Part shown: positions 53,354-61,027 of the stretch, one piece after another
Numbering within the stretch: position 1 is the stretch's first letter
Layout: each line of letters opens with the position of its first letter
Assembly: GCF_041378895.1 (NCBI RefSeq)
Contig: NZ_CP144212.1
Location: 647,001-711,000 of the forward strand
DNA from: Dechloromonas sp. ZY10
Lineage (GTDB): Bacteria > Pseudomonadota > Gammaproteobacteria > Burkholderiales > Rhodocyclaceae
DNA length: 64,000 nucleotides
Reading direction: 5' to 3'
Translations under genes and position numbers: made by a program
The notes under the pieces: generated by a model
What the model saw: the letters and a program-made list of their open reading frames with translations, nothing else
What the model was told of the DNA's origin: nothing
The model's database searches: none

Positions 53354-54683
53354 TTTCGCCTCGCAGGCTGTGCGGCAGGGCCGACGTGATGCGGACATCG
53401 ACGAAGGTGTTGATCAGGCGTGCGCTGTTGGCAGACCCGCCGACAAAATTGACCACCCGGTTGTTGTCGGTGCGGCCAGCGAGTTCTTTGGCATCCTTCT
53501 TCGACAGTCCTTCGACCAGCACCCGCTGGATGCTGCCGACCATCGCCTGGCTGATCACCTGCGCCTGCTCTTCGATCCGCTTTTGCAAGCGGGTCAAACG
53601 CGCCGACTTGACCTCGGGCGGGGTGCTGTCCTCGAGTTCCAGCGCCGGCGTGCCGGGGCGCGGGCTGTAAATGAAGGAGAACGAGGTATCAAAGCCGACC
53701 TCGTCGATCAGCTTCATCGTCTTTTCGAAGTCCTCGTCCGTCTCGCCGGGGAAGCCGACGATGAAGTCGGAGGAGAGTGAAATGTCAGGCCGCGCCGCGC
53801 GCAGCTTGCGAATGATCGACTTGTATTCGAGCGCGGTGTAGCCGCGTTTCATCGCTGCCAGCACGCGGTCGGAGCCGGCCTGCACCGGCAGGTGCAGATG
53901 CGAGACCAGCTTCGGCACCTTGGCGTAGGTGTCGAACAGGCGCTGCGTCATCTCGCGCGGGTGCGAGGTGGTGTAGCGGATGCGCTCGATGCCGGGGACT
54001 TCGGCGATATATTCGATCAGCATCGCCAGGTCAGCCTTTTCGTCGGTGCCTTCCATGTCGCCGCGATAGGCGTTCACGTTCTGGCCAAGCAGGGTGACCT
54101 CCTTGACGCCGTTGGCCGCCAGGTCGGCAACTTCGGTCAGCACGTCGGTGAACGGCCGTGAGACTTCGCCGCCACGGGTGTAAGGCACGATGCAGAAGGT
54201 GCAGAACTTGGAGCAGCCTTCCATGATCGAGACAAAGGCCGAGGCGCCCTTGACCTCGGACGGTGGCATCGCGTCGAATTTCTCGATTTCGGGGAAGGAG
54301 ACATCAACCGCCGCCTTGCCCTTTTCCTTGCGCTCGGCGATCAGTTGCGGCAGGCGGTGCAGCGTCTGCGGCCCGAACACCACGTCAACATAGGGTGCCC
54401 GCGAGACGATGGCATCCCCCTCCTGGCTGGCAACGCAACCGCCGACACCGATCACCAGATTCGGATTCAGCTGCTTCAGGTGCTTGACCCGGCCGAGATC
54501 GTGGAACACCTTTTCCTGCGCCTTTTCGCGCACCGAGCAGGTGTTGAACAGGATGATGTCGGCCTCTTCCGGGTTATCGGTCTTGACGACGCCTTCAGCG
54601 GCGTTGAGCACGTCGGCCATCTTGTCCGAGTCGTACTCGTTCATCTGGCACCCGAAAGTGCGGATGAATAGTTTCTTGGGCAT
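53334..54683 (-). CDS. miaB: tRNA-2-methylthio-N6-dimethylallyladenosine synthase
   Basis: Radical SAM methylthiotransferase that modifies A37 of tRNAs reading UNN codons. The product is 449 residues. The N-terminal UPF0004 domain begins [19 protein letters not shown] and carries the first Fe-S cysteines, with others in [12 protein letters not shown] and [10 protein letters not shown]. The SAM cluster is [20 protein letters not shown] domain is expected at the end ([20 protein letters not shown]). ATG at 54683 matches family length. It heads the cluster to lnt. Confidence 0.97.
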   Translation of the reverse strand: MPKKLFIRTFGCQMNEYDSDKMADVLNAAEGVVKTDNPEEADIILFNTCSVREKAQEKVFHDLGRVKHLKQLNPNLVIGVGGCVASQEGDAIVSRAPYVDVVFGPQTLHRLPQLIAERKEKGKAAVDVSFPEIEKFDAMPPSEVKGASAFVSIMEGCSKFCTFCIVPYTRGGEVSRPFTDVLTEVADLAANGVKEVTLLGQNVNAYRGDMEGTDEKADLAMLIEYIAEVPGIERIRYTTSHPREMTQRLFDTYAKVPKLVSHLHLPVQAGSDRVLAAMKRGYTALEYKSIIRKLRAARPDISLSSDFIVGFPGETDEDFEKTMKLIDEVGFDTSFSFIYSPRPGTPALELEDSTPPEVKSARLTRLQKRIEEQAQVISQAMVGSIQRVLVEGLSKKDAKELAGRTDNNRVVNFVGGSANSARLINTFVDVRITSALPHSLRGEIVIRED

Positions 54684-54780
54684 GGGGATACTTCGCGAAA
54701 AACGGTTTGCGATCAAAGCTGCAGACTGAGGCAAGCGGCGATCAAAGAAAGTTCGCGATTATACTCCAGCAAAAAAGGGG

Positions 54781-54809
54781 TTGACCGTGGAAAACCTGCT
54801 GTCTATAAT
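54781..54809 (+). promoter_or_regulatory. Sigma-70 promoter of tRNA-Met
   Basis: TTGACC (54781-54786) and TATAAT (54804-54809) are separated by 17 bases. The GC-rich stretch after the -10 (CGCGCCC) is typical of stringently controlled stable-RNA promoters. Confidence 0.85.
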
Positions 54810-54829
54810 TCGCGCCCTCAACACCGCGT

Positions 54830-54906
54830 GGTGATGTAGCTCAGACGGTTAGAGCGATGGATTCATAACCCATAGGTCGGCAGTTCGATTCTGCCCATCA
54901 CCACCA
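54830..54906 (+). tRNA. tRNA-Met (anticodon CAT)
   Basis: The acceptor stem GGTGATG/CATCACC closes a full cloverleaf of 77 bases including an encoded CCA. The D arm is AGCTCAGACGGTTAGAGC. The anticodon loop is TTCATAA with CAT. The T arm is GGCAGTTCGATTCTGCC. The first acceptor base pair is G-C, unlike initiator tRNA, so this is an elongator Met tRNA; a tRNA-Ile2 with modified CAU cannot be excluded from sequence alone. The anticodon stem has one A-C mismatch next to the loop. Confidence 0.93.
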
Positions 54907-54918
54907 GAGTTTCAAGCG

Positions 54919-54948
54919 AAAGCCCAGCCCTCACCGGCTGGGCTTTTT
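54919..54948 (+). terminator. Intrinsic terminator after tRNA-Met
   Basis: AAAGCCCAGCC/GGCTGGGCTTT, an 11-bp stem with a six-base loop and a T-run, 12 bases after the tRNA. Confidence 0.9.
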
Positions 54949-55012
54949 GCTTTCTGGTCCGGGGTGGCGGATCTTTGCGGGCACAATGGCTGCTGTTTCA
55001 GGGGGCGATGCA

Positions 55013-55459
55013 ATGAAAATCTGGGTGGATGCTGATGCTTGTCCGGTGGCGGTCAAGGAAATTTTGTATCGCGCGGCGAATCGGGCCGAGGTGTTGATGA
55101 CGCTGGTGGCGAATCAGTTGCTGCGGGTGCCGCCATCGCCCTGGATCAAGGTGTTGCAGGTGCCCAGCGGTTTTGATGTTGCCGATCAGCGGATCGTTGC
55201 GGAGGTCAGTGCCGGCGATCTGGTGGTCACGGCCGATATTCCGCTGGCGGCACTGGTGGTGGCCAAGGGGGCGGAGGTGATTGAGCCGCGCGGTGATTTG
55301 CTGGATCGGCGGAATATCCAGGAGCGTCTGAGCATGCGGAACTTCATGGAGGGCTTGCGTAGCAGCGGGGTCGAAACCGGTGGGCAGGCTGCATTCTCGT
55401 CGGCAGACAGGCAGGCATTTGCCAACCAGTTGGACCGCTTTCTGGCTCGGCGACGCTGA
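55013..55459 (+). CDS. YaiI/UPF0178 family protein
   Basis: A 148-residue NYN/PIN-fold-like protein of unknown biochemical role. The signature is [19 protein letters not shown], with acidic residues that could bind metal, then [27 protein letters not shown] (in parts) and [20 protein letters not shown]. Length matches E. coli YaiI (152). The ATG at 55013 was chosen by the conserved start; GGGGCGATGCA upstream is a modest ribosome binding site. Confidence 0.9.
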   Translation: MKIWVDADACPVAVKEILYRAANRAEVLMTLVANQLLRVPPSPWIKVLQVPSGFDVADQRIVAEVSAGDLVVTADIPLAALVVAKGAEVIEPRGDLLDRRNIQERLSMRNFMEGLRSSGVETGGQAAFSSADRQAFANQLDRFLARRR

Positions 55460-55561
55460 ATCGTCGTGGGCGGGATGGCGCGGAGGAAAACTGCAATGCG
55501 AGTTGGGTGAGCGGCAAAAACGGCGCATAATCCCGCGTTTCACCTTTTTGGCGGTGTGGTC

Positions 55562-56395
55562 ATGACGGTCGAACTATCCGAGGCGGCGATCAGCCAGATG
55601 CTCAGCGGCTTCAGCATTCCGGCGCGGCCCGCGTTGCTGCTGGAAATGGACAAGGAGTTGAAGCGTCCCGAACCCAGCCTGAAGGTGCTCGGTGATCTGA
55701 TTGCACGCGATGTCGGGGTTTCGGCGGCAGTCCTGAAGACGCTTAATTCACCGCTTTTCGGCTTACGCCAGAAGGTGGGCAATGTCGGCCAGGCGGCGAT
55801 GCTGCTGGGGGCCAATAATCTCAAGAATATTGTCACCGGCGTGATGCTGCGGCAGACGGCGCAAGGCAACGCCAGCCTGGAGCGGTTTTGGGATAGTGCG
55901 GAGAAGGTGGCATCGATCAATGCCTATCTCTGCTCGGTGCTGCCGCGTACGCCGCGTGACGAAGCTTATACTTTCGGATTGTTCCGCGATTGCGGCATTC
56001 CGATCATGATGCGCCGCTTCCCCGATTACAAGGAAACGCTGATCAAGGCGGCGGCCTACGATGGTCCGATGACCGATGTCGAGGACCAGCGGCATGGCAC
56101 CAGCCATGCCACAGTCGGTTATCTGGTGGCCCGCTCATGGGGGCTGTCGGAAACCATCGGTCAGTCGATTCTCTGGCATCACCGGCCCAGCGTGCTGGAA
56201 AACGAGGGCGATGTTCCGCCGATGGCGAGAACCCTGGTGGCCATGAACATTCTGGCTGAACATTTGCACGATACGGTTTTCCGCCTGCGCGATGATCCGC
56301 GCTGGCGGCGGATTGGCGAGCGGATTCTTGATTACCTCGGTTTGCACCAGGACGATTACCTTGAAATCCGCGATGAGGTTCAGGGGCGGGCCTGA
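55562..56395 (+). CDS. HDOD-domain signalling protein
   Basis: A 277-residue HDOD protein. The core (about 20-215) includes RPALLLEMDKELKRPEPSLK, LGDLIARDVGVSAAVLKTLN and SPLFGLRQKVGNVGQAAMLLG. The HD position is replaced as usual (FGLFRDCGIPIM), so no phosphohydrolase activity is expected. HDOD proteins link c-di-GMP, stress and motility signalling, mostly by protein contacts. A GTG six bases upstream is an alternative start. Confidence 0.88.
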   Translation: MTVELSEAAISQMLSGFSIPARPALLLEMDKELKRPEPSLKVLGDLIARDVGVSAAVLKTLNSPLFGLRQKVGNVGQAAMLLGANNLKNIVTGVMLRQTAQGNASLERFWDSAEKVASINAYLCSVLPRTPRDEAYTFGLFRDCGIPIMMRRFPDYKETLIKAAAYDGPMTDVEDQRHGTSHATVGYLVARSWGLSETIGQSILWHHRPSVLENEGDVPPMARTLVAMNILAEHLHDTVFRLRDDPRWRRIGERILDYLGLHQDDYLEIRDEVQGRA

Positions 56396-56396
56396 T

Positions 56397-56639
56397 TCAA
56401 GGTCGGCGGCTTTGCCAGGCGGCCAGGTCGGTGTGGCGGATGCGGGTGGTGTGCCGGTTGAGGTTGCCCGGCAACTGCTGGCCCTCCCACTGCTCGGTGG
56501 CCCAGCGTTGGATATTGGCTGCCAACTCGCCATGTTCGATCGCGCGGGCGAGCAGGATTTCGGCGTCCTCGGTCGAAATCAGTCCGGTGGCGATCCGTTC
56601 GGCGGCTGCGTGCAGGCTAAGGCTGTCGGTCTCGGTCAT
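56397..56639 (-). CDS. Small conserved-looking protein of 80 residues
   Basis: Not recognised. The frame is supported by a near-perfect ribosome binding site (AAGGAGAGG, about six bases before the ATG). The peptide is helical and acidic at first (MTETDSLSLHAAAERIATG, STEDAEILLARAIEHGELAA), then richer in Arg, His and Trp (WATEQWEGQQLPGNLNRHTT). It is convergent with the HDOD gene, ending one base from it. No membrane segment or signal. Confidence 0.6.
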   Translation of the reverse strand: MTETDSLSLHAAAERIATGLISTEDAEILLARAIEHGELAANIQRWATEQWEGQQLPGNLNRHTTRIRHTDLAAWQSRRP

Positions 56640-56764
56640 TTTTTCCTCTCCTTGGCGGTGCGGCAATGGTTGCAAGATATGCCGACCCGGTGGCAAATGC
56701 CAGTTGACCGAGAGGGGGCAGGGGCAAGTTATCCTTGCCCGATTCTTTTGCTGGAGCAGCGTTT

Positions 56765-57838
56765 GTGAGCGACGGTATTCATCGCGATTTGGCCCGCAAT
56801 ACGCTGGCCATCCTCTGTGTGCTCGGACTGATCGGCCTGACTTTGTGGATTCTGCGCCCCTTCCTTGCTGCAGCAGTGTGGGCTGCGACGTTGGTGGTGG
56901 CCACCTGGCCGCTGCTGTTGGGGCTGGAGCGGCGCCTGGGCGGCAGGCGCCCGGCTGCCGTGGCAATCATGACCTTGGGGTTGTTGCTGCTCTTGATCCT
57001 GCCGCTGTGGTTGGCGGTCGACGCGGTTTTTGACCATTCGGGGGAGTTGACCGTGTTGGCTCGCGAATGGAGTGCCCGATTTGGCGCCACCGGTCTGCCC
57101 GCGTTGCCTGACTGGCTGGTCGGTTTGCCCTGGGGCGGTGAGCGCCTGGCCCACTGGTGGAACGAAGTGCGCGCCGACGGCGGCCTGGGATTGGCGGAAA
57201 AACTGGCGCCGCATCTGCTCGCTGCCGGGCGCTGGCTGCTCGCCGGAGCCGGCGGCCTCGGCGGTCTGGCATTGCACGCGTTGCTGGTGGTTGCCCTGGC
57301 GGCGGCGATGTATGCCTTCGGTGAGGCGGCTGCGCGGTTAGTCGGGCGAATCGGTCGTCGCCTTGGCGGAGCCCGTGGCGAGGCGGCGGTGGTGCTGGCC
57401 GCGCAGGCGGTGCGCGGCGTGGCGCTCGGCGTCGGCGTGACTGCCCTGGTCCAGACGTTGCTGGGCGGGCTAGGCTTGGCTCTGGCCGGTATTCCTTTTG
57501 CCGGTTTGCTCAGCGCGGTGATGCTGGTGCTCTGTATCGCCCAGGTCGGCCCGGCGCTGGTGCTGTTACCGGCCGTTGGCTGGCTCTACTGGCTGGGCGA
57601 TGGTGCCTGGGCCAGCGGTCTGCTGTTATGGAGCGTCGGGGTGGTGACTCTGGATAATTTTCTGCGTCCGGCACTGATCCGGCTGGGGGCGGATTTGCCG
57701 CTGTTGCTGATTTTCGCCGGGGTGCTTGGCGGCATGCTGGCCTTCGGGCTGATCGGCCTGTTCGTCGGGCCGGTAGTACTGGCTGTAACCTGGACCTTGT
57801 TGCTGGCCTGGCTCGACGATGCTGAGCCGGCCGTATAA
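56765..57838 (+). CDS. AI-2E family permease (YdiK-like)
   Basis: A 357-residue membrane protein with about seven to eight hydrophobic segments. The GTG at 56765 (MSDGIHRDLARNTL) follows GGAG. The family pattern is visible in ILRPFLAAAVWAATLVVATWPLLLGLERR (in parts), AQAVRGVALGVGVTALVQTLLGG and the C-terminal DNFLRPALIRLGADLPLLLIF with GGMLAFGLIGLFVGPVVLAV. YdiK-type members are putative exporters; the substrate is unknown and autoinducer-2 is not implied. Confidence 0.86.
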   Translation: MSDGIHRDLARNTLAILCVLGLIGLTLWILRPFLAAAVWAATLVVATWPLLLGLERRLGGRRPAAVAIMTLGLLLLLILPLWLAVDAVFDHSGELTVLAREWSARFGATGLPALPDWLVGLPWGGERLAHWWNEVRADGGLGLAEKLAPHLLAAGRWLLAGAGGLGGLALHALLVVALAAAMYAFGEAAARLVGRIGRRLGGARGEAAVVLAAQAVRGVALGVGVTALVQTLLGGLGLALAGIPFAGLLSAVMLVLCIAQVGPALVLLPAVGWLYWLGDGAWASGLLLWSVGVVTLDNFLRPALIRLGADLPLLLIFAGVLGGMLAFGLIGLFVGPVVLAVTWTLLLAWLDDAEPAV

Positions 57839-57874
57839 TCGTCGCCCTTGTTCCGTCATCTTTTGTTTTTTGCC

Positions 57875-58330
57875 ATGTCCATTCCGCTTCTGCGTCGTCT
57901 TCTGCTCCTCGGCTTGCCGTGTCTACTGATTGCCTGCGGTGAGGCGGAGGACACCCGCCCCGGCCAGCCGGTCAAGCAGCGGCAACAGGCATTCAAAGCG
58001 ATGCTGCGGGCTTTTGAACCGATGGGAACGATGTTGCGCGACAAGCGTTACAACGCCGAGGCTTTTGCCAAGGGGGCCAAGGAGCTGGCGGCACTGCGCG
58101 ATGCACCGTGGCCGCACTTCGGGCCAGAAACCCAGTATCCGCCAAGCAAGTCGAAGAACGCAGTGTGGGACAAGCCGGCCGAGTTTGCGCAGGCGCGCGA
58201 GGCTTTCGTCGTCGCCGTCGATGGACTGTCTGCTGCCGTGAGTGGGGCGCAGCAGCCGGTCATCGAAGTCGCCTATCAGAAGGTTTACGAGACCTGCCAG
58301 GGCTGCCACAAGCAATTTCGCGAACGCTGA
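57875..58330 (+). CDS. Lipoprotein cytochrome c' (class II cytochrome c)
   Basis: A 151-residue lipoprotein. The signal is MSIPLLRRLLLLGLPCLLIACG, with a lipobox ending at Cys21, so it should be anchored in a membrane facing the periplasm. The C-terminal heme motif is YETCQGCHKQF, as in class II cytochromes, with the four-helix body before it. It has one heme site. It could bind NO or act in electron transfer; it lies between the permease and apaG with no other redox gene beside it. Confidence 0.85.
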   Translation: MSIPLLRRLLLLGLPCLLIACGEAEDTRPGQPVKQRQQAFKAMLRAFEPMGTMLRDKRYNAEAFAKGAKELAALRDAPWPHFGPETQYPPSKSKNAVWDKPAEFAQAREAFVVAVDGLSAAVSGAQQPVIEVAYQKVYETCQGCHKQFRER

Positions 58331-58437
58331 GGCTGCGCCTGCGGGCTAATCCGGGCAATCCCCGTCAATTCCCCGCTGCGGCCGGCAGTCGGGCTATCTG
58401 CCACGTGCGGCAGTCGCCCGGTTTTCCCTGTTTTCGC

Positions 58438-58447
58438 CGGTCGACCG
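58438..58447. repeat. CGGTCGACCG copy between convergent genes
   Basis: TTTTCGCCGGTCGACCGTGAA lies in the 142-base gap between the 3' ends of the cytochrome c' gene and apaG. Confidence 0.72.
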
Positions 58448-58472
58448 TGAACATGGCCGGGAGGCACTTCCG

Positions 58473-58856
58473 TCAGTGCAGCTTGCCGGGAATTGCGAGG
58501 ACGAATTCGGGGATGGCGACTTCGAAGCGTTCGCCATCGTCGCCCAGCATCTGGTAGCTGCCGCGCATCGTTCCGAGCGGCGTTTCGAAGCTGCTGCCGC
58601 TGGTGTATTGGTAGCTTTCACCGGGTTCCAGACGCGGCTGTTCGCCAACAACGCCAAGACCGCGCACTTCCTGCACCTGCTGGTTGCCGTCGGTGATGAT
58701 CCAGTGCCGGGAAATCAGCGTCGCTGCGCGCTGGCCCCGGTTGTGCAGGGTGATGGTGTAGGCAAAAACGTAGCGGCCGGCGTCCGGATCGGACTGTTCG
58801 GCGAGATAGTGAGGGACGGGCAGGACGTCGATCTGGTATGGCGGGTGGTCGGACAT
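58473..58856 (-). CDS. apaG: ApaG domain protein
   Basis: A 127-residue protein of the ApaG family, a beta-sandwich of unclear role that was linked genetically to cobalt and magnesium transport. The sequence starts YQIDVLPVPHYLAEQSD and contains YTITLHNRGQRAATLISRHW and the conserved EPGESYQYTSGSSFETPLG with MRGSYQM. ATG at 58856. It is divergent from rpe with about 40 bases between starts. Confidence 0.95.
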   Translation of the reverse strand: MSDHPPYQIDVLPVPHYLAEQSDPDAGRYVFAYTITLHNRGQRAATLISRHWIITDGNQQVQEVRGLGVVGEQPRLEPGESYQYTSGSSFETPLGTMRGSYQMLGDDGERFEVAIPEFVLAIPGKLH

Positions 58857-58897
58857 GGGATAATGGAGCCTGATTTCAGTTTTATTTGAGGACTGCT

Positions 58898-59599
58898 ATG
58901 TCTGTACGTGATTTCGTCATCGCCCCGAGCATTCTTTCCGCCAATTTCGCCAAACTCGGCGAAGAAGTGGCCAATGTCATCGCTGCGGGCGCTGACTGGA
59001 TTCACTTTGACGTGATGGACAACCATTATGTTCCCAACCTGACCATCGGCCCGCTGGTCTGCGAGGCAATTCGCCCGTGCACCACGGCACCGATCGATGT
59101 GCATCTGATGGTCAAGCCGGTTGACCGGATCATTCCCGACTTCATCAAGGCCGGTGCCAACATCATTACTTTTCATCCGGAAGCCTCCGAGCATATTGAC
59201 CGCAGCCTGTCGCTGATCCGCGATGGCGGGGCGCAGGCTGGTCTGGTCTTCAATCCGGCCACTCCGCTTGACTACATGGACTATGTGCTCGACAAGCTTG
59301 ATGTGGTGTTGCTGATGAGCGTTAATCCGGGCTTTGGCGGCCAGAAGTTCATCCCCGGAACGCTGGCCAAGGCCAGGCAGGCGCGCGCCAAGCTCGATGC
59401 CTACGAGCGCGAGAGCGGCCGCCGGATCCGACTGGAGATCGACGGTGGGGTCAACGTCGGCAATATCGCCGAGATCGCTCGTGCCGGGGTCGATGCCTTT
59501 GTGGCCGGCTCAGCAGTGTACGGCGCCGGCCGGGATGCCGATCCGCACCGCTACGACACGATTATCGGTGCCCTGCGCGGCGAACTGGCCAAGGTCTGA
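58898..59599 (+). CDS. rpe: Ribulose-phosphate 3-epimerase
   Basis: Interconverts ribulose 5-phosphate and xylulose 5-phosphate in the pentose phosphate pathway and, where present, the Calvin cycle. The product is 233 residues. Motifs include [31 protein letters not shown] with a catalytic Asp, [24 protein letters not shown] and EIDGGVN with the second Asp. In many betaproteobacteria rpe is directly followed by gph and trpE. Here two signalling genes lie between. Confidence 0.96.
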   Translation: MSVRDFVIAPSILSANFAKLGEEVANVIAAGADWIHFDVMDNHYVPNLTIGPLVCEAIRPCTTAPIDVHLMVKPVDRIIPDFIKAGANIITFHPEASEHIDRSLSLIRDGGAQAGLVFNPATPLDYMDYVLDKLDVVLLMSVNPGFGGQKFIPGTLAKARQARAKLDAYERESGRRIRLEIDGGVNVGNIAEIARAGVDAFVAGSAVYGAGRDADPHRYDTIIGALRGELAKV

Positions 59600-59675
59600 G
59601 CTCGACTTCTGGCATATTTATATTGACTTAATACTTTTGGCATCCTAGCATCCACGTTTTGCGCCCAGTCACAGG

Positions 59676-59786
59676 CGGGCGCACATCGTGAAGGGCAAAC
59701 CCGTCCGAAAGGCGGGGACGCAAAATTACCTGTCTAACTGGCCGTTGCGCCACATGATCGAGGAATTGCCAAGGATGACCGAAGTT
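59676..59786 (+). promoter_or_regulatory. Cyclic di-GMP-I (GEMM) riboswitch
   Basis: The block GGGCAAACC (59693-59701), a GAAA tetraloop on a CCCG-U-CC/GG-CGGG stem, GGGACGCAAA (59715-59724) and a downstream GGATGACCGAAG (59772-59783) match the order and spacing of the GEMM-I aptamer. The last block aligns with the conserved 3' strand. The ribosome binding site (GCGGGG near 59803) and ATG of the HD-GYP gene follow within 30 bases, so control of translation is plausible. Exact borders are approximate. Confidence 0.78.
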
Positions 59787-59815
59787 CCGGGCGGCGCACC
59801 CAGCGGGGATGGCCC

Positions 59816-60976
59816 ATGCCGCGCCTGATCCGCAAGGCGGTGGGCGCCGACCTGCCGTTGCAGGAGCCGCTCAGATATGCGCTGTATGACGAAAATCAGC
59901 GCCTCCTGCTGAAGCGGGGCTTTGTCATCACCATGCCGGGTTTTGCCGAGCGTCTGTTGTTGCGCGGCTGCTACATCGGTGAGCCAGATCCGCAGGACGA
60001 AGCTCGCGAAGAAGAGCAGGCAGCTGCACCGGAGGCGCCCAAGCCGGTGGCCAAGGCACCGGTTTTCCTGCGTGCCAGCGATCTGGTCACGACCATTCGT
60101 CGCATCCATCGCCATTTGTCCGAGCCGCCGACCGATCGCGTCGTGCTGGAGACCTTTGTCCGTGACCGGGCCTTGCAATTGATTGCGATGCTTGATGAAG
60201 ACAGCAGTGCGGTGATTGCTGCGCCGTACTTGACGGTTGATCTGCGCGATCCTCGCCCGAGCCAGCAATTGCTGGGGGCGATTGTCGTAGCCTTGCTTGC
60301 CCCGTTATGCGACTTTTCCGAAGCCGAGCGGGTGGCGCTGGTCTGCGCCGCTCTGACCCGCGATGCCGGCTTGTTTGAAATCGACCGCGACTTCGGTGCC
60401 TCGAAAACCCTACCCGATGAAGTGCGTCAGAAGTTGCGTGAACATCCGAAGCGGTCGGTCGACATGCTGATGCGGCATCGGGTCGCCGACCGGCTGTGGC
60501 TGACCTATGTGCTTGAGCACCATGAACGGCCCGACGGCCAGGGTTATCCGCTGGCACGCAAGGAGGGGGAGATCCAGGCCGGCTCACTGCTCCTCGCCTT
60601 GGCCGACTCCTATGCCGCCATGGTTCTGGCCAATCCGCGGCGTAGCGGTATCTTCCCGGCCAACTCGCTGAAGGAGTTGTTTCTCGAAAAAGGCAGTCGC
60701 TATGTCGAGAAACACATTGCAATGCTGGTCAAGACCTTCGGCCGGTTTCCCCCGGGCACCCTGGTATCACTGGCCAGTGGCGAGATCGGCGTGGTCAAGG
60801 CGCCGGCACCGGCCAGCGGCAGTCCGGTGGCACATGTCGTTTATGATCGCAGCGGGATGCCGCGCAGCGCTCCGGTTCCGCGTGATACGGCACAGAAGGA
60901 ATTTGCGGTGGTCGGCTGTGTCAGCCCGGAAAAATGTCAGTCAGCCTCGCTGGTGATCCGCCGCTTGTGGCAGTAG
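59816..60976 (+). CDS. HD-GYP domain protein with degenerate HD motif
   Basis: A 386-residue protein downstream of a c-di-GMP riboswitch. The N-terminal ~90 residues start PRLIRKAVGADLPLQEPLRY. The HD-GYP domain (about 95-330) has an intact HHERPDGQGYP, but the HD pair is replaced: ALTRDAGLFEI has Arg where the metal-binding His should be. Catalysis is therefore doubtful, and it may bind c-di-GMP or GGDEF partners instead. The C-terminus (about 330-386) has GMPRSAPVPRD. It is likely co-transcribed with the PAS/HAMP gene 51 bases downstream. Confidence 0.85.
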   Translation: MPRLIRKAVGADLPLQEPLRYALYDENQRLLLKRGFVITMPGFAERLLLRGCYIGEPDPQDEAREEEQAAAPEAPKPVAKAPVFLRASDLVTTIRRIHRHLSEPPTDRVVLETFVRDRALQLIAMLDEDSSAVIAAPYLTVDLRDPRPSQQLLGAIVVALLAPLCDFSEAERVALVCAALTRDAGLFEIDRDFGASKTLPDEVRQKLREHPKRSVDMLMRHRVADRLWLTYVLEHHERPDGQGYPLARKEGEIQAGSLLLALADSYAAMVLANPRRSGIFPANSLKELFLEKGSRYVEKHIAMLVKTFGRFPPGTLVSLASGEIGVVKAPAPASGSPVAHVVYDRSGMPRSAPVPRDTAQKEFAVVGCVSPEKCQSASLVIRRLWQ

Positions 60977-61027
60977 CGAGTCTTTTTCAATCCTTTAAGC
61001 GATCCTTTCATCACGGCGAACCCGATC

